64,000 nucleotides of DNA from CAZJHX01 sp964545715 (GCA_964545715.1 CAZJHX010000038.1:6797-70796), one strand, 5' to 3'; counted from the first letter of the stretch, positions 27,242 to 36,588 are shown. Notes: generated by a model from the sequence alone, not told the origin. Numbers and translations: made by a program.

Positions 27242-27773
27242 GCGACGGCAGACGCGCGACCAGCAGCGCCAGAGGCGCGCCGTGCAGGTATAGCCCCGGC
27301 AGCCAGGCGGGAATCGTCCAGACGAGCGGCACCGCATAGCTGAACACCCCCGTGGACGACAGCATCCCCTCGTAGAGTGAGCCACCCGCCGCAAGCGCCG
27401 CCGAGAATCCGACCACTGCCCATCGACGGTCCGCCACGGCGACCCGGCCGACGAACGCGGCGGCGCACAGGCCCGCCAGCAGCCAGGTGTTGTCGCCAGC
27501 AAACGCGCTGGCGACGTACGCACCGATAAACCAGGCCGACGCGACGGCGATCTCCCGACCGGGCGGCGCGGGCAGATCCTGAGGCTGAAAGAGCCGCGTG
27601 CCCAAGAGGATTACGATGGTGGCCAGGCCAAACTGCGGCGCCACCCACCAGGCCTGGGCAAGCACGTCGGGCGACGCGTAGAACAGGACGCCGGACTGGA
27701 CGTGTATCTGGTCGCAGAGCGCTCCACCGAGGCTCCCGAGGACAAAGACGAGCAGCGCTTTGGCGGCCGTCAC
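27222..27773 (-). CDS. Small multi-pass membrane protein, distantly INSIG-like
   Basis: A GTG at 27773, four bases after the stop of the HTTM gene, gives 183 residues starting VTAAKALLVF; the longer frame upstream is Arg/Pro-rich antisense-like sequence. There are about five to six hydrophobic helices and few charged residues. A region near the N-terminus reads DQIHVQSGVL then AQAWWVAPQFG; the AWWV-P-FG pattern recalls the insulin-induced gene (INSIG) family and related membrane proteins, but this is weak and based on memory. It is translationally linked to the HTTM protein, which suggests a shared membrane role. The last 20 bases converge with the end of the giant lipoprotein gene. Confidence 0.75.
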   Translation of the reverse strand: MTAAKALLVFVLGSLGGALCDQIHVQSGVLFYASPDVLAQAWWVAPQFGLATIVILLGTRLFQPQDLPAPPGREIAVASAWFIGAYVASAFAGDNTWLLAGLCAAAFVGRVAVADRRWAVVGFSAALAAGGSLYEGMLSSTGVFSYAVPLVWTIPAWLPGLYLHGAPLALLVARLPSLRDSAT

Positions 27774-27777
27774 GCGG

Positions 27778-29874
27778 CTACTTGGACCCGGTGGTGTCGG
27801 TGGTTGCGGCCGTCGCTGCGGTCTTGTCCGCGGTGGTGGTCTTCTCGCCGTCCTTCTTCTTGGGGGTCGGCTTCTTGTACGTCTTGCACTTCGCCTCATA
27901 CGTCGGCTTGTGCCCGCGCCGCTTGGCGCCGTCGCTGCAGAAGTGACGCCATAGCGTGATGCAGCGGGTCGGCTTGGTTTTGCCGTGCAGCAGGGTCGAC
28001 TCGGTCAGGTACAGCCAGTGGAACGTGTCCAGCTGGTCCTCTCGGTCCCGCCCGCGATTGTAGGTCCGGCAGATCCAGCGCCCCAGGTACAAGCGGTACT
28101 TCTTGTGCTTCTTCTGGCGCAGGTTCATCAGGAACTTCCGCCAGCGCTGGCCCGGATACCACGTGGAGGCCACGTCAGGCTTCTTGAAGGTGACCTTGAG
28201 GCGGTCCTCGGGCGCGGTGTCCGCGTGAGCAGGCGGCACCCCGGGGTTCATCTCACGCCAGACATCAAACTCCGTCCCGTCCTTCTTGGTGCCGGCCATG
28301 ATGAACCAGCCGTCGCCCTTCATCGGGTACGGCGAGAACATATTCCAGCGCTGATCGATACGCAGCAGCCACGCCAGGCGCTTGCAGCGACTGTGGGCCT
28401 GACGCAGCGTGTGCTTGGTCGGCACGCCGTCGACGCCCTTGGTCCACGTGTCGAAGCCCCAGTGGCAGATGTGCGCCATGATCTGGGTCTCTGGTTTGGC
28501 CTTCTTGCCTTGGAGCGTGTCGATATTCCAAATCGTGACATACGTGAGGAAGAAGACAGCCAGGAAGTGGTTCAGCTTGCCCGGGCGCCAGCGCAGGGTA
28601 TCGAAGACCATGCGATTGCTGAAGAAGGTGCCGCGACCGCCCGAGAACAAGAAGTAGAAGCCGGGCGCCAGCGGAGCCAGCCAGAACCACAGCGGCGACG
28701 CCTTGAACATCACCCTCAGCGCATCCGCGCGCGTGTGCAGCTTGCCGGCCTCGTCGCGCACCGCCCAGAAGCGGTCGCCGATGGCCTCCGCGACGTCCGG
28801 GTCGGAGTCGGCGGTCGCGAGGTTGGAGTCCCGCAATATCAGCAGCTCCCGAAGCACACGCACGAGCTTGTGCCGCGACTCGGACGCCGCGTCGTAGAAG
28901 ATGGTGATCAACCTCGGTCTGCGGTGGAACAAGGCCTCGCACTTGTCCCAGAACCATGTTGGGATCAGCGGTAGCCATGTAGCGCAGGAGATCGGCACAA
29001 ACATCCCGACCTTCAACGTGACCCCAAAGCCGACGTGCATCCCCATCATGCTCAGGCACGCCAGCAGCCTCGTCGGTCCCCAGGGGATCAGCCAGATCAC
29101 GGGCCCCCACGCCTCCAGGAACATGGTCAACACGGTGAAGAACTTGCAGATGTCGGGATGGCCGGACAGCCACTGGCCCAGCGGGGTCGAGAAGTGGTCG
29201 ATGCTGGCCGCGTAATAGACCGCGGACAGCGCAGCGGGATCATCCCCAAAGTGCCAGTGCACGTCGTTGCCGCGGTGGAGCACAACAAACGTGTAGGCGT
29301 AGAAGAACTGCAGCATGATCGCGACAGTGGCGGGTGTCAGAAGCCGCGTGGGCCGCTTATCGGTCACGCGCCCCAGCGCTGCGTCGATGGAGAATCGCGC
29401 GTTCAGCGGCAGGAACATGGCCCAGAACAGCATCACCCGGTAAAGCACATCGCCGGCCTGCAAAATCATGGGCTGGCGGCCCTGCAGGGAGATGGTGAAG
29501 AGCCAGCACAAGACCACCGCGATGCGGGTCCGGTAACCAAACAAAAGCCACAGGGCAAAGAAGGCCTGAACGGCGAAGAGCGCACCGAGGTACCACTCCT
29601 GGCCGGTCATGAGGTGGAAGCTGGAGATCCACTTGCCCATGAACTTGTCGAGGTACTCGTCTCTCGGCAGAACTCCTAAATCGGAGTAATGTGCTTCCAG
29701 ATCGGAAGTCCGGTTGAAGAGGTCGACCAGCATGATCAGTGCGATTCCGACCCGGAACAGCGCCAGAGAGCGAAGATCCAGCCCAACCCACCAGTTGGCG
29801 CGACGACCCAGCTTGCGCCACCACGTCTCCACGGGCGCCTGGTTGGGCATGGCGGCTGAGGCTTCGACGCTCAT
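27778..29874 (-). CDS. HTTM-domain (vitamin K gamma-carboxylase-like) membrane protein
   Basis: The 698-residue protein has the HTTM signature at its N-terminus (WWVGLDLRSLALFRVGIAL, then HYSDLGVLPRDEY) and several helices with conserved blocks MILQAGDVLYRVMLFWAMF, HWHFGDDP and STPLGQWLSGHPD, as in bacterial relatives of gamma-glutamyl carboxylase. The first 330 residues carry the membrane part; the middle has another helix pair (about 395-450) and the C-terminal portion (about 460-670) contains QRWNMFSPYPMKGDGWFIM, a pattern typical of the family's soluble end, followed by a Lys/Thr-rich disordered tail. Eukaryotic members carboxylate Glu with vitamin K; activity of bacterial members is mostly untested. 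It is followed by a small membrane protein four bases downstream and diverges from the kinase at 29923. Confidence 0.9.
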   Translation of the reverse strand: MSVEASAAMPNQAPVETWWRKLGRRANWWVGLDLRSLALFRVGIALIMLVDLFNRTSDLEAHYSDLGVLPRDEYLDKFMGKWISSFHLMTGQEWYLGALFAVQAFFALWLLFGYRTRIAVVLCWLFTISLQGRQPMILQAGDVLYRVMLFWAMFLPLNARFSIDAALGRVTDKRPTRLLTPATVAIMLQFFYAYTFVVLHRGNDVHWHFGDDPAALSAVYYAASIDHFSTPLGQWLSGHPDICKFFTVLTMFLEAWGPVIWLIPWGPTRLLACLSMMGMHVGFGVTLKVGMFVPISCATWLPLIPTWFWDKCEALFHRRPRLITIFYDAASESRHKLVRVLRELLILRDSNLATADSDPDVAEAIGDRFWAVRDEAGKLHTRADALRVMFKASPLWFWLAPLAPGFYFLFSGGRGTFFSNRMVFDTLRWRPGKLNHFLAVFFLTYVTIWNIDTLQGKKAKPETQIMAHICHWGFDTWTKGVDGVPTKHTLRQAHSRCKRLAWLLRIDQRWNMFSPYPMKGDGWFIMAGTKKDGTEFDVWREMNPGVPPAHADTAPEDRLKVTFKKPDVASTWYPGQRWRKFLMNLRQKKHKKYRLYLGRWICRTYNRGRDREDQLDTFHWLYLTESTLLHGKTKPTRCITLWRHFCSDGAKRRGHKPTYEAKCKTYKKPTPKKKDGEKTTTADKTAATAATTDTTGSK

Positions 29875-29922
29875 CGGCGCACCTTACCCACTGCCCCTGC
29901 GGGCTGCAAGTTGACCGCGATC

Positions 29923-31731
29923 ATGAAAAAGAGCGAAATCGAGCGCCGAATTACGCACTTTGCAAACGCCGTCACGGTGGACTCAAAAGGCACACTGCAG
30001 CCCACTCGACTGTCGGACGCGCAACACACCGCCACCGCCATCGACACACTGCCACCTGTCGCGGATCAGCTTCAGATCGGAACCGTACTGGGCACGGGCG
30101 GAATGGGGGTTGTGCACGCCGCAACACAGCACCCGCTGGCGCGCGAAGTCGCCGTCAAGGTGCCGCGAGACGACTGCGGCCCCTCCCCAACGTATGCGCT
30201 GGTGCGCGAGGCCCTGGTCCACGGCACGCTGCAGCACCCGAACATCGTGCCAATCCACGTGCTGGGCGCCGGTGAGACGGGCTCGCCAATCCTGGTGATG
30301 AAGCGCGTGGAGGGCCAGCCCTGGAGCCGCGCGCTGTCCGAGTCCAGGGCCGACGGGCCACAGCACGCTGAGCTGGAGCGCCACCTGCGCACTCTGGTCC
30401 AGGTATGCAACGCCGTGCATTACGCACACTCAATGGGGGTGCTGCATCTGGATATCAAGCCCGACAACGTGATGACGGGCTCCTTCGGCGAGGTGTATCT
30501 GCTGGACTGGGGCATTGCCCACAGCGTGGATGCGACCTCGCGCGGGCCGCTGGCTGCGGACGTCATCGCCCCATTGGGCACACCCGGGTATATGTCCCCG
30601 GAGCAGGCCCTGGGCGACGGACCGCAGCTGGGCGTCCGCACCGACGTCTACCTGCTGGGCGCATGCCTGCACGAGCTGATCTGTGGCCGGGCGCCGCACG
30701 ACGCGGAGCAGCTGGAGGCGTCGCTGTTGAGCTCGGCGATGTGTGAGCCGCGCACGTACTCCGCCGACGTCCCACCCGAGCTCGTGGCCATCGTGACGCG
30801 CGCAATGCAGCGATCGGTCGAAAAGCGGCACGACGACGCCGGCCAGCTGCGCGACGCGCTGTCCACCTTCCTCGAGCACCGCCCGGCGATCGAGCTGGCG
30901 AATCAAGCGGTCGCCAAAGTGCAGCAGGTCGAGGACGCGCTGGCCGGTCGCGTCACGGCGGATGTCTTCGAGGCGTTCAACGAGGCGCGCTTCGGTCTGA
31001 AGCAGTCGCTCAAGCAGTGGCCGCACAACGAGCGCGCGACGGCGGCCCTACAGCGACTACTGGAGGCCATGGTCGTGCGCGAGATCGAGCAGTTCGACTT
31101 GAAGGCGGCGTCGCGCATGCTGTCGCAGCTGCCACGGCCGAACCCTGCGCTGGACAAGCGTGTGGACGACCTCCGAGGCCGCCTACGCGAGGGGCAGGAG
31201 AAGGTCGACTCGCTCAACAAGATCGCGCGTGACGTGGACACCACCGTCGGCAGCGAGCAGCGGCGCAAGGTGATGCTGGGCCTGACCGGCTTTGGCGCGC
31301 TGTACATCCTGTTCGGCATTCTTCATCACACGGGCGTCTACAGCGCGGGCTACGGCATGTTCGCGGCGATTCTGGGCGCGTATTTCGCCGGGGTCGTGGT
31401 TCTCAACGTCGTGTTTCGGCGAAAGATCGAGCGGACGCGCACCAACCGTCAGTTTCTGACCGCGCTGTGGATGTCCGGCCTGGCGCCGGCGATGCTGGTC
31501 TTCGCCGGCTGGCTGTGGGGCCTGCCGCCCAGCTATCCCGTGATTTTGACGATCATGGCCTTTCTGGTCGGCGGACACGTCTTCTGGATCACGGTGGACG
31601 CCAACCCGTGGCCCTACACCGCCGTTCATGTCGCGTGCTTCCTCATCGCGGCGTTCATGCCGGACCTGGCGTTCGAGATGCTTGGCGTGGCGACGATCTC
31701 CGGCCTGTACATCGGCTCGAACACCGCTTGA
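29923..31731 (+). CDS. Ser/Thr protein kinase with six-helix membrane C-terminus
   Basis: The ATG at 29923 gives 602 residues (a TTG four codons upstream is also in frame). The kinase domain spans about 45-310: GTGGMGVV loop, VAVKVP Lys, and GTPGYMSPEQA activation segment. Two motif changes are visible: the catalytic loop is LHLDIKPDN (Leu for the usual Arg of HRD) and the magnesium motif is LLDWGIAH (DWG for DFG). Asp, Lys and Asn needed for phosphotransfer are present, so activity is still likely, but activation-loop phosphorylation control may be missing. A helical, Arg/Glu-rich linker (about 330-440) leads to about six transmembrane helices (445-602). The FHA protein 35 bases downstream is a probable phospho-Thr-reading partner. 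Confidence 0.92.
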   Translation: MKKSEIERRITHFANAVTVDSKGTLQPTRLSDAQHTATAIDTLPPVADQLQIGTVLGTGGMGVVHAATQHPLAREVAVKVPRDDCGPSPTYALVREALVHGTLQHPNIVPIHVLGAGETGSPILVMKRVEGQPWSRALSESRADGPQHAELERHLRTLVQVCNAVHYAHSMGVLHLDIKPDNVMTGSFGEVYLLDWGIAHSVDATSRGPLAADVIAPLGTPGYMSPEQALGDGPQLGVRTDVYLLGACLHELICGRAPHDAEQLEASLLSSAMCEPRTYSADVPPELVAIVTRAMQRSVEKRHDDAGQLRDALSTFLEHRPAIELANQAVAKVQQVEDALAGRVTADVFEAFNEARFGLKQSLKQWPHNERATAALQRLLEAMVVREIEQFDLKAASRMLSQLPRPNPALDKRVDDLRGRLREGQEKVDSLNKIARDVDTTVGSEQRRKVMLGLTGFGALYILFGILHHTGVYSAGYGMFAAILGAYFAGVVVLNVVFRRKIERTRTNRQFLTALWMSGLAPAMLVFAGWLWGLPPSYPVILTIMAFLVGGHVFWITVDANPWPYTAVHVACFLIAAFMPDLAFEMLGVATISGLYIGSNTA

Positions 31732-31766
31732 CCGGCTGACCGCCCCGCTGCCACGATCGTCCGTGG

Positions 31767-32801
31767 ATGACCCGCACAACCCTGGAGCTGTTGTCAGAGA
31801 GCGCCCTGGCGCCGATGAATCACCGCCCGGCGATCAGCGTGGTCGCTCACCCCGACAGCAGGTATCTGGGGCTGCGCAGCGCACCGGGCGTCGGCGACCG
31901 CATCTTTATCGGGCGCGGCGCCGACAGCTTCATGGCGGGCGCTCTAGACGACCAGCATCTGTCGCGCAACCACGCCGAGATCGTGCGCACGAGCGAGGAC
32001 GTTGTCCTGGTTCGAGACCTGGGCAGCCGCAACGGCACCCGCGTCAACGGCGTGCGCACCGAGGAGCAGCCCGTCGGTGACGGAGACGTCATCGGCGTCG
32101 GCCGAATCCTGCTGTTGATCCACCAGGGCCCGGCCTTTTACGCGGAGCCGCGACACCCCACGCTGATCGGAGTAAGCGCCGCGCTCGCCACCGTGCTGGC
32201 GGAGATCAGCCACGTCGCCGAGCGTCCGACCACCGTCCTGGTCACCGGCGAGACAGGTACGGGCAAGGGCCTCATCGCGCAGGAGATCCACGACCGCAGC
32301 CTGCGCCACGGGCGCCTGGTCAACGTCACGTGCGGCTCACACGCCCCGCTCGCCGACGTGTCGAAGAAGGCCAGAGGCGGCACCCTCTACCTCAACGAGG
32401 TCGGCGACGCCTCACCCACGCTCCAAGCCGAGCTGCTGCGGCTGCTGGCGGACCCGGACTACCAGCGCAAGGCGGACGTGCGCATCGTGGCCGGCACCCA
32501 CAGAGACCTGGCCGAAACCGGCTTCCACCAGGACCTCTTCATCCGGCTGAACCAGTGGTCGATCCGCGCGCCGTCGCTGCATGAGCGTCGAGAGGACATC
32601 CCGCATCTGGTCGCGGCATTCGCGGCAAAGCACAGCGGCCGGCCCATGACCATCGCGCGCAGGCTAATGCTGGCGCTGCTGCGGGCCCGCTGGCCGGGCA
32701 ATCTGCGACAGCTGAACTCGATCGTGGAGCGACTGGTGGTGCACGCGGGTGAAAGCGCCGAGCTGACGGCAGCTCCCTGGTTGGCGAAGACCCTCGCCTA
32801 A
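31767..32801 (+). CDS. FHA protein with degenerate sigma-54-type AAA+ domain
   Basis: The 344-residue protein has an FHA domain (about 25-115; IFIGRGADSF, LSRNHAEIV, DLGSRNGTRVNG, all key residues) and an AAA+ domain (about 130-335). Walker A is GETGTGKG. The segment that should carry GAFTGA is missing: CGSHAPLADVSKKARGGTL joins the first helix almost directly to Walker B. Walker B reads TLYLNEVGD, with Asn replacing the catalytic Asp. There is no C-terminal HTH. It thus cannot act as a standard sigma-54 activator; a phospho-dependent scaffold or inhibitor is more likely. The gene follows the kinase at 29923 by 35 bases and shares 4 bases with the convergent DUF445 gene. Confidence 0.9.
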   Translation: MTRTTLELLSESALAPMNHRPAISVVAHPDSRYLGLRSAPGVGDRIFIGRGADSFMAGALDDQHLSRNHAEIVRTSEDVVLVRDLGSRNGTRVNGVRTEEQPVGDGDVIGVGRILLLIHQGPAFYAEPRHPTLIGVSAALATVLAEISHVAERPTTVLVTGETGTGKGLIAQEIHDRSLRHGRLVNVTCGSHAPLADVSKKARGGTLYLNEVGDASPTLQAELLRLLADPDYQRKADVRIVAGTHRDLAETGFHQDLFIRLNQWSIRAPSLHERREDIPHLVAAFAAKHSGRPMTIARRLMLALLRARWPGNLRQLNSIVERLVVHAGESAELTAAPWLAKTLA

Positions 32802-34015
32802 CCGCCCAGGGTGCCGCCGAAGAGGTAGATGAGCTGCAGGGTGCCGGCGATGCCGCCCAGAACGGCGCCGGCGATGATCAGCTTCCACTCGTCCTGCTGA
32901 AACGCCGGGCGCAGCACGCTCTCGAAGCGCTCGGCGTCCAAGCCCAGCATGCGGTCGTGCAGCATCTCGCGGATGGTGTCGGACTGGGCCGTGATGCCCG
33001 TCAGCACGCCGCCGCCGCGGAACAACTCCTCTTCCACGACCGTCAAGACCTCGGCCCGCACCGACGCGACGAGCTCGGGCGTGGCCATCGCCGCCGCCAT
33101 GGGGTGGCTGCTGTAGCGCTCCACCAGCGCGTCCGCCTCCGCCTCGACGATGGCCATGATCAGCTTGCGGGCCTCCTCGGACTGCAGCTCGGCGAAGAGG
33201 TTCTCGTCCGTGAACACGTCCTCGGTGGACAGGCGCGCGTACTCAGCCGCCACCTCTTTGTGGCGGCGGTGGAAGAGGCCTTGAATCGTGAAGCCCAGCA
33301 CCTTCTTGGGCTGCTGCGGCTCAAAGACCAGCTTGATGGCGATCCAGTTGGTCGCATAGCCGACCAGGAAGCCGAAGAACGGCAGGATCCACCACGCCGG
33401 ATAGAGCACCCAGACCAGCAGCTGCACCATGCCGAACGCCAGCCCGAACCACCATCCAGAGCGCTGGATGAACAAGAACTCGCGGGCGCCGATCTCCACG
33501 AACATGCGCACCACCAGCTCGGGGCGCTCTTTGACGGCCTTGGTCACGACGCGCTGCAGGTTCAGGATGTCGGTGGCGTTGGCGATGATCTTGTCGACCA
33601 CGCGCTGGCTCATGGTCTCGACCTCTTTCCAGGCGGCGGCGTGGACCTGCTCCTTGACGCTGTCGCCCAGCGCGCCCCACATCGCGTTCATCCGCTCGGT
33701 GGCCTGGGCCTCCAGCATGTCGCGTGTCCGCTTCTTGAGGTCGGCCTCTACCGGCGCGATGAAGTCAGCCGCCTTGGCACCGGCCAGGACCTCGTCGATG
33801 CGCAGCAGCTTCTCGGTGATCAGGCTCAGGCCGCGCTTGGCCAGCGTGACTGCGTTGGCGGGCACGATCCCCTGCCACCCGAGCCACGGCTTTATCCCCA
33901 CAAACTCCAGCGGGTAAAACATCATCTTCACGGCCACCACGTTGGTGCCGTAACCGATTGCGCCGCCGATTACGGGGATCAGGGCCAGCAGATACCAGGC
34001 GTATTCACTCGTCAC
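32798..34015 (-). CDS. DUF445 membrane protein
   Basis: A GTG at 34015 gives 405 residues starting VTSEYAWYLLALIP; an earlier in-frame start at 34123 would add a basic, non-leader stretch. The family signature occurs twice: IGYGTNVVAVKMMFYPLEF (about 20-38) and VGYATNWIAIKLVFEP (about 230-250), each at the end of a hydrophobic segment, suggesting an ancient duplication. Between them lies a long amphipathic helical region, and the C-terminus has one more hydrophobic segment (about 383-402). DUF445 proteins occur widely in bacteria, with an uncharacterised envelope role. The neighbours give no clear hint. Confidence 0.9.
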   Translation of the reverse strand: MTSEYAWYLLALIPVIGGAIGYGTNVVAVKMMFYPLEFVGIKPWLGWQGIVPANAVTLAKRGLSLITEKLLRIDEVLAGAKAADFIAPVEADLKKRTRDMLEAQATERMNAMWGALGDSVKEQVHAAAWKEVETMSQRVVDKIIANATDILNLQRVVTKAVKERPELVVRMFVEIGAREFLFIQRSGWWFGLAFGMVQLLVWVLYPAWWILPFFGFLVGYATNWIAIKLVFEPQQPKKVLGFTIQGLFHRRHKEVAAEYARLSTEDVFTDENLFAELQSEEARKLIMAIVEAEADALVERYSSHPMAAAMATPELVASVRAEVLTVVEEELFRGGGVLTGITAQSDTIREMLHDRMLGLDAERFESVLRPAFQQDEWKLIIAGAVLGGIAGTLQLIYLFGGTLGG

Positions 34016-34163
34016 AGCGCCGGACGTTGGCAGACCCGTTGCGGGGATGCAACGACGAGGTTGCCCCGCTGCAACCTTTCTCTGACGCGCTCCACCCCAA
34101 ACGGCGCACTGCGCTGCCGGCACGCCCTTTGCTCACGACCTGGGCGAGCAAAGGAGGCTGATC

Positions 34164-34505
34164 ATGACCATCGAGTTGAAAGCGATCGCTCTGACGACGC
34201 TGCTGGCCGCGGGGATCCTGATGACGTTGCACGGGCTGCGGGCGGTCTGGCGGGCGAGAGGCTTCCCACAAGCGGGCGTCCCCGGCGCCTCTCAGGCCGT
34301 GCTGTTGGTCCGCGCGCTGCGCCTGGTGCTGACCGGCCTGGCCGCCGTCGGCATCGCCTTTGCGTTGACCTATGACCTGTCCACGCTGCTGGTCGCCGCC
34401 CTGGTCATCGGCGGGGAGGAGCTCTACGAGACCAGCATGGCGCTGGCGCTGCTGGAGAAGATCGAGAGCAACGAGCGGACCACGACCGGCCCGATCACAG
34501 ACTGA
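34164..34505 (+). CDS. Small membrane protein, unknown
   Basis: The ATG at 34164 follows a strong AAAGGAGG ribosome site, eight bases upstream. The 113-residue product has three hydrophobic helices (about 5-25, 50-70, 72-92) and a short charged C-terminal tail (EKIESNERTTTGPITD). No family was recognised. It converges with the beta-helix lipoprotein gene, overlapping by 11 bases. Its good ribosome site and codon use similar to neighbours support it as real. Confidence 0.75.
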   Translation: MTIELKAIALTTLLAAGILMTLHGLRAVWRARGFPQAGVPGASQAVLLVRALRLVLTGLAAVGIAFALTYDLSTLLVAALVIGGEELYETSMALALLEKIESNERTTTGPITD

Positions 34506-36264
34506 GGCGGCGCTCCAGCTGGTCCTCAAAAAGCGATGAGGGCTCCAGCAGCGCGCCCTGACCCGCCCCCTCCACCCAGTCCTCGGGCGCCGTGCCCTTG
34601 CCGGACGCACCCGACAGCCCGGTGTCCAAGGAGATGTCCGGTCCGGTCCCGATCACGTAGCCCCACCCATACTGCATGGACTTCAGCTCGCCGGCCCCCG
34701 CAGTGTTCCAAAACACGGTCTCGGTCGTGGTCAGCCCGGCGCCGCTGCTCCACTGATTGCGATTGAGCGCGCCCCAGCCGTCCTCGATGAGGCTGTCGTC
34801 GATCAGGCACGCGGTCGCCAGCGAGTGATGAAACTCCGACAGGGCCTTGGCGGTGATGTCGGGAAACTGCTTGAACACGACAGTCGCGCTGCCGATGGAC
34901 TGCACGCGCAGCCACACGATGCCGGTCGCCCCAAAGCCCCAGTTCTGGATAAAGTTGTGCCGTCCGGAGCGCGCGGTGCAGTCCTTGAAGAGCACCTCGC
35001 TGCTCTGACGCACCTCGAACAGGTAGCCGTTGCCGCCACCGCCCCGATGCTGCGGGTACCCCAGCTCGCTGTCCGCCACCGTCACCCGCTTGGCGTGCTT
35101 GATCAGCAGTCCGCCCGACTGCAAGTGGTAGCCGTCGCCGCCCTCGGGCTCAAACGACTGGACGCCGGTGACCCAGCTGTCCTTCACCCCGATGAGCTCC
35201 AGCGCGTGCACCTGGTTCAGCTCCCAGGCCGCGTCCCAGTCGACCGCGTTGGCCAGGCCCAGCCCCTCCACCCCGACCTCCGACAGCCAGCCGGGCTCGC
35301 GCCGAATCGTGGCCGCGTCTCGCGTTTTGGCGGTGTATCGCAGCGGCACGTCCACAGTCACCAGGTGGGGCGTCACTGCGGTATCCACGGCGACGACCTG
35401 CCGGCGAAAGAACGGCTGCCAGGTGTCATTGAAGGCCTGCCAGGTGGCGAGCATGCCGTGCTCCTCGCGAAACTCATCGGTGATCACCCAGCCCACCGCG
35501 ATGTCGTCACCGGGAGCCAAACCGTCGGCGTCAACCACGGAGATGTGGGTGCTGCGGGACTGCGCGTCCGCCGCGAGCGCCGTCTCCAGGTCGGTGCTCT
35601 GATCCCCGTGAAAGCGGATGTGCGAGGAGTAGCCGAGCCCTTCGCTCTGCGTAAACCGCAGACGGCTGCTCTCGGCGCCATCGCCCCGCAAGACCACGTG
35701 CGATGCGGTGATGGTCAGCGTGCCGTCCAGTCGGTAGTCGCCCGCGGAGAAGAGCACGACGCCACCGCCGGCCGCCGCAGCCGCGTCGATAGCGGATTGA
35801 GCAGCCGCGGTCGCATCCAGGCCGGCCGTCGGGTCCGCGCCGAAGTCCAGTACGACATCAAAGACCTGCGCATCCGGCGCTGCCGCGGGCGCCACCTCCG
35901 AGTGGTGATATCCGGCGTACGAGAAGTCGTGCAGGAAGCGGCCGTCATCGTCGGTGTGCTCGGGCGTCCACTGGTCCGGATAGAGGGCGCTTCGCCAGGG
36001 CTGCGGTCCGGCGTCCGGCGGCGTCACCTCGACGTCCTCGGCGGGCGGGCCCGGGTCGGGCGGCTCAGGCACGTCGACCGGCACCTCACCGGGGTCGACA
36101 GGCTCGCCCGGATCGGCGACGGGCGGCCCCGGGTCGGGCTCGGGCGCCGGCACGTCCTCAGGAGCGACAACCCCGCCGTCCTCCGCACTCTGCTGCGACG
36201 AGTCCGAGCAGGAGAGCGGCGTCAGAATCACGGCGATCACAAGGATTAACCGGGCTGCAGTCAT
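34495..36264 (-). CDS. Secreted right-handed beta-helix lipoprotein (pectate-lyase-3-like)
   Basis: The ATG at 36264 gives 589 residues; upstream in-frame ATGs precede non-leader sequence. The signal peptide ends in the lipobox PLSCS. A Pro/Asp/Glu-rich linker (about 25-85) leads to a domain beginning VFDVVLDFGADPTAGLDAT with an AIDAAAAAGGGVVLFSAG segment, characteristic of pectate-lyase-3/GH28-type beta-helix proteins, followed by turn-rich strands through residue 500 (VEGLGLANAVDWDAAW, LELIGVKDSWVTGV). Such proteins bind or cleave polysaccharides. No catalytic residues could be assigned with confidence. The gene diverges from the small protein at 36367 across an AT-rich promoter gap (36265-36366). 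Confidence 0.88.
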   Translation of the reverse strand: MTAARLILVIAVILTPLSCSDSSQQSAEDGGVVAPEDVPAPEPDPGPPVADPGEPVDPGEVPVDVPEPPDPGPPAEDVEVTPPDAGPQPWRSALYPDQWTPEHTDDDGRFLHDFSYAGYHHSEVAPAAAPDAQVFDVVLDFGADPTAGLDATAAAQSAIDAAAAAGGGVVLFSAGDYRLDGTLTITASHVVLRGDGAESSRLRFTQSEGLGYSSHIRFHGDQSTDLETALAADAQSRSTHISVVDADGLAPGDDIAVGWVITDEFREEHGMLATWQAFNDTWQPFFRRQVVAVDTAVTPHLVTVDVPLRYTAKTRDAATIRREPGWLSEVGVEGLGLANAVDWDAAWELNQVHALELIGVKDSWVTGVQSFEPEGGDGYHLQSGGLLIKHAKRVTVADSELGYPQHRGGGGNGYLFEVRQSSEVLFKDCTARSGRHNFIQNWGFGATGIVWLRVQSIGSATVVFKQFPDITAKALSEFHHSLATACLIDDSLIEDGWGALNRNQWSSGAGLTTTETVFWNTAGAGELKSMQYGWGYVIGTGPDISLDTGLSGASGKGTAPEDWVEGAGQGALLEPSSLFEDQLERRLSL

Positions 36265-36366
36265 GCGTGGAGCATAAAAAACATACGGCATAAAGAAAAA
36301 CACCTTTCGGAATTGTACGGTGGGGCCGATATCTAACTTTGTGAAAGCCACAAACAGGGCAAGCGT

Positions 36367-36588
36367 ATGAGTGATAGTCGCCAGTTTTCGGCCCGGTCGA
36401 GTCTTCTCTTCGACATGAACGACTTCGATGACGAACCGGAAGCGGAGGCCATCGAGATCATTGATCCGACCGCCGCAAGAGCCAAGACCGCGGAGGCCAC
36501 CGAAGAGACCGAACAGGGCTCCAACGTGACCACCTACATCTACCTGGCCACGCTGCTCGTCATGCTGCTCATGTACGCCACCCGCTGA
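36367..36588 (+). CDS. Small acidic tail-anchored membrane protein
   Basis: The 73-residue product has an acidic N-terminal half (DMNDFDDEPEAEAIEIIDP) and a single C-terminal hydrophobic helix (TYIYLATLLVMLLMYATR). No family was recognised. The ATG is preceded by AGGGCAAG, a weak ribosome site. The topology suggests an N-in, C-terminally anchored inner-membrane protein. It lies in a cluster of envelope genes, 69 bases before the DUF362-CBM9 gene. Confidence 0.7.
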   Translation: MSDSRQFSARSSLLFDMNDFDDEPEAEAIEIIDPTAARAKTAEATEETEQGSNVTTYIYLATLLVMLLMYATR

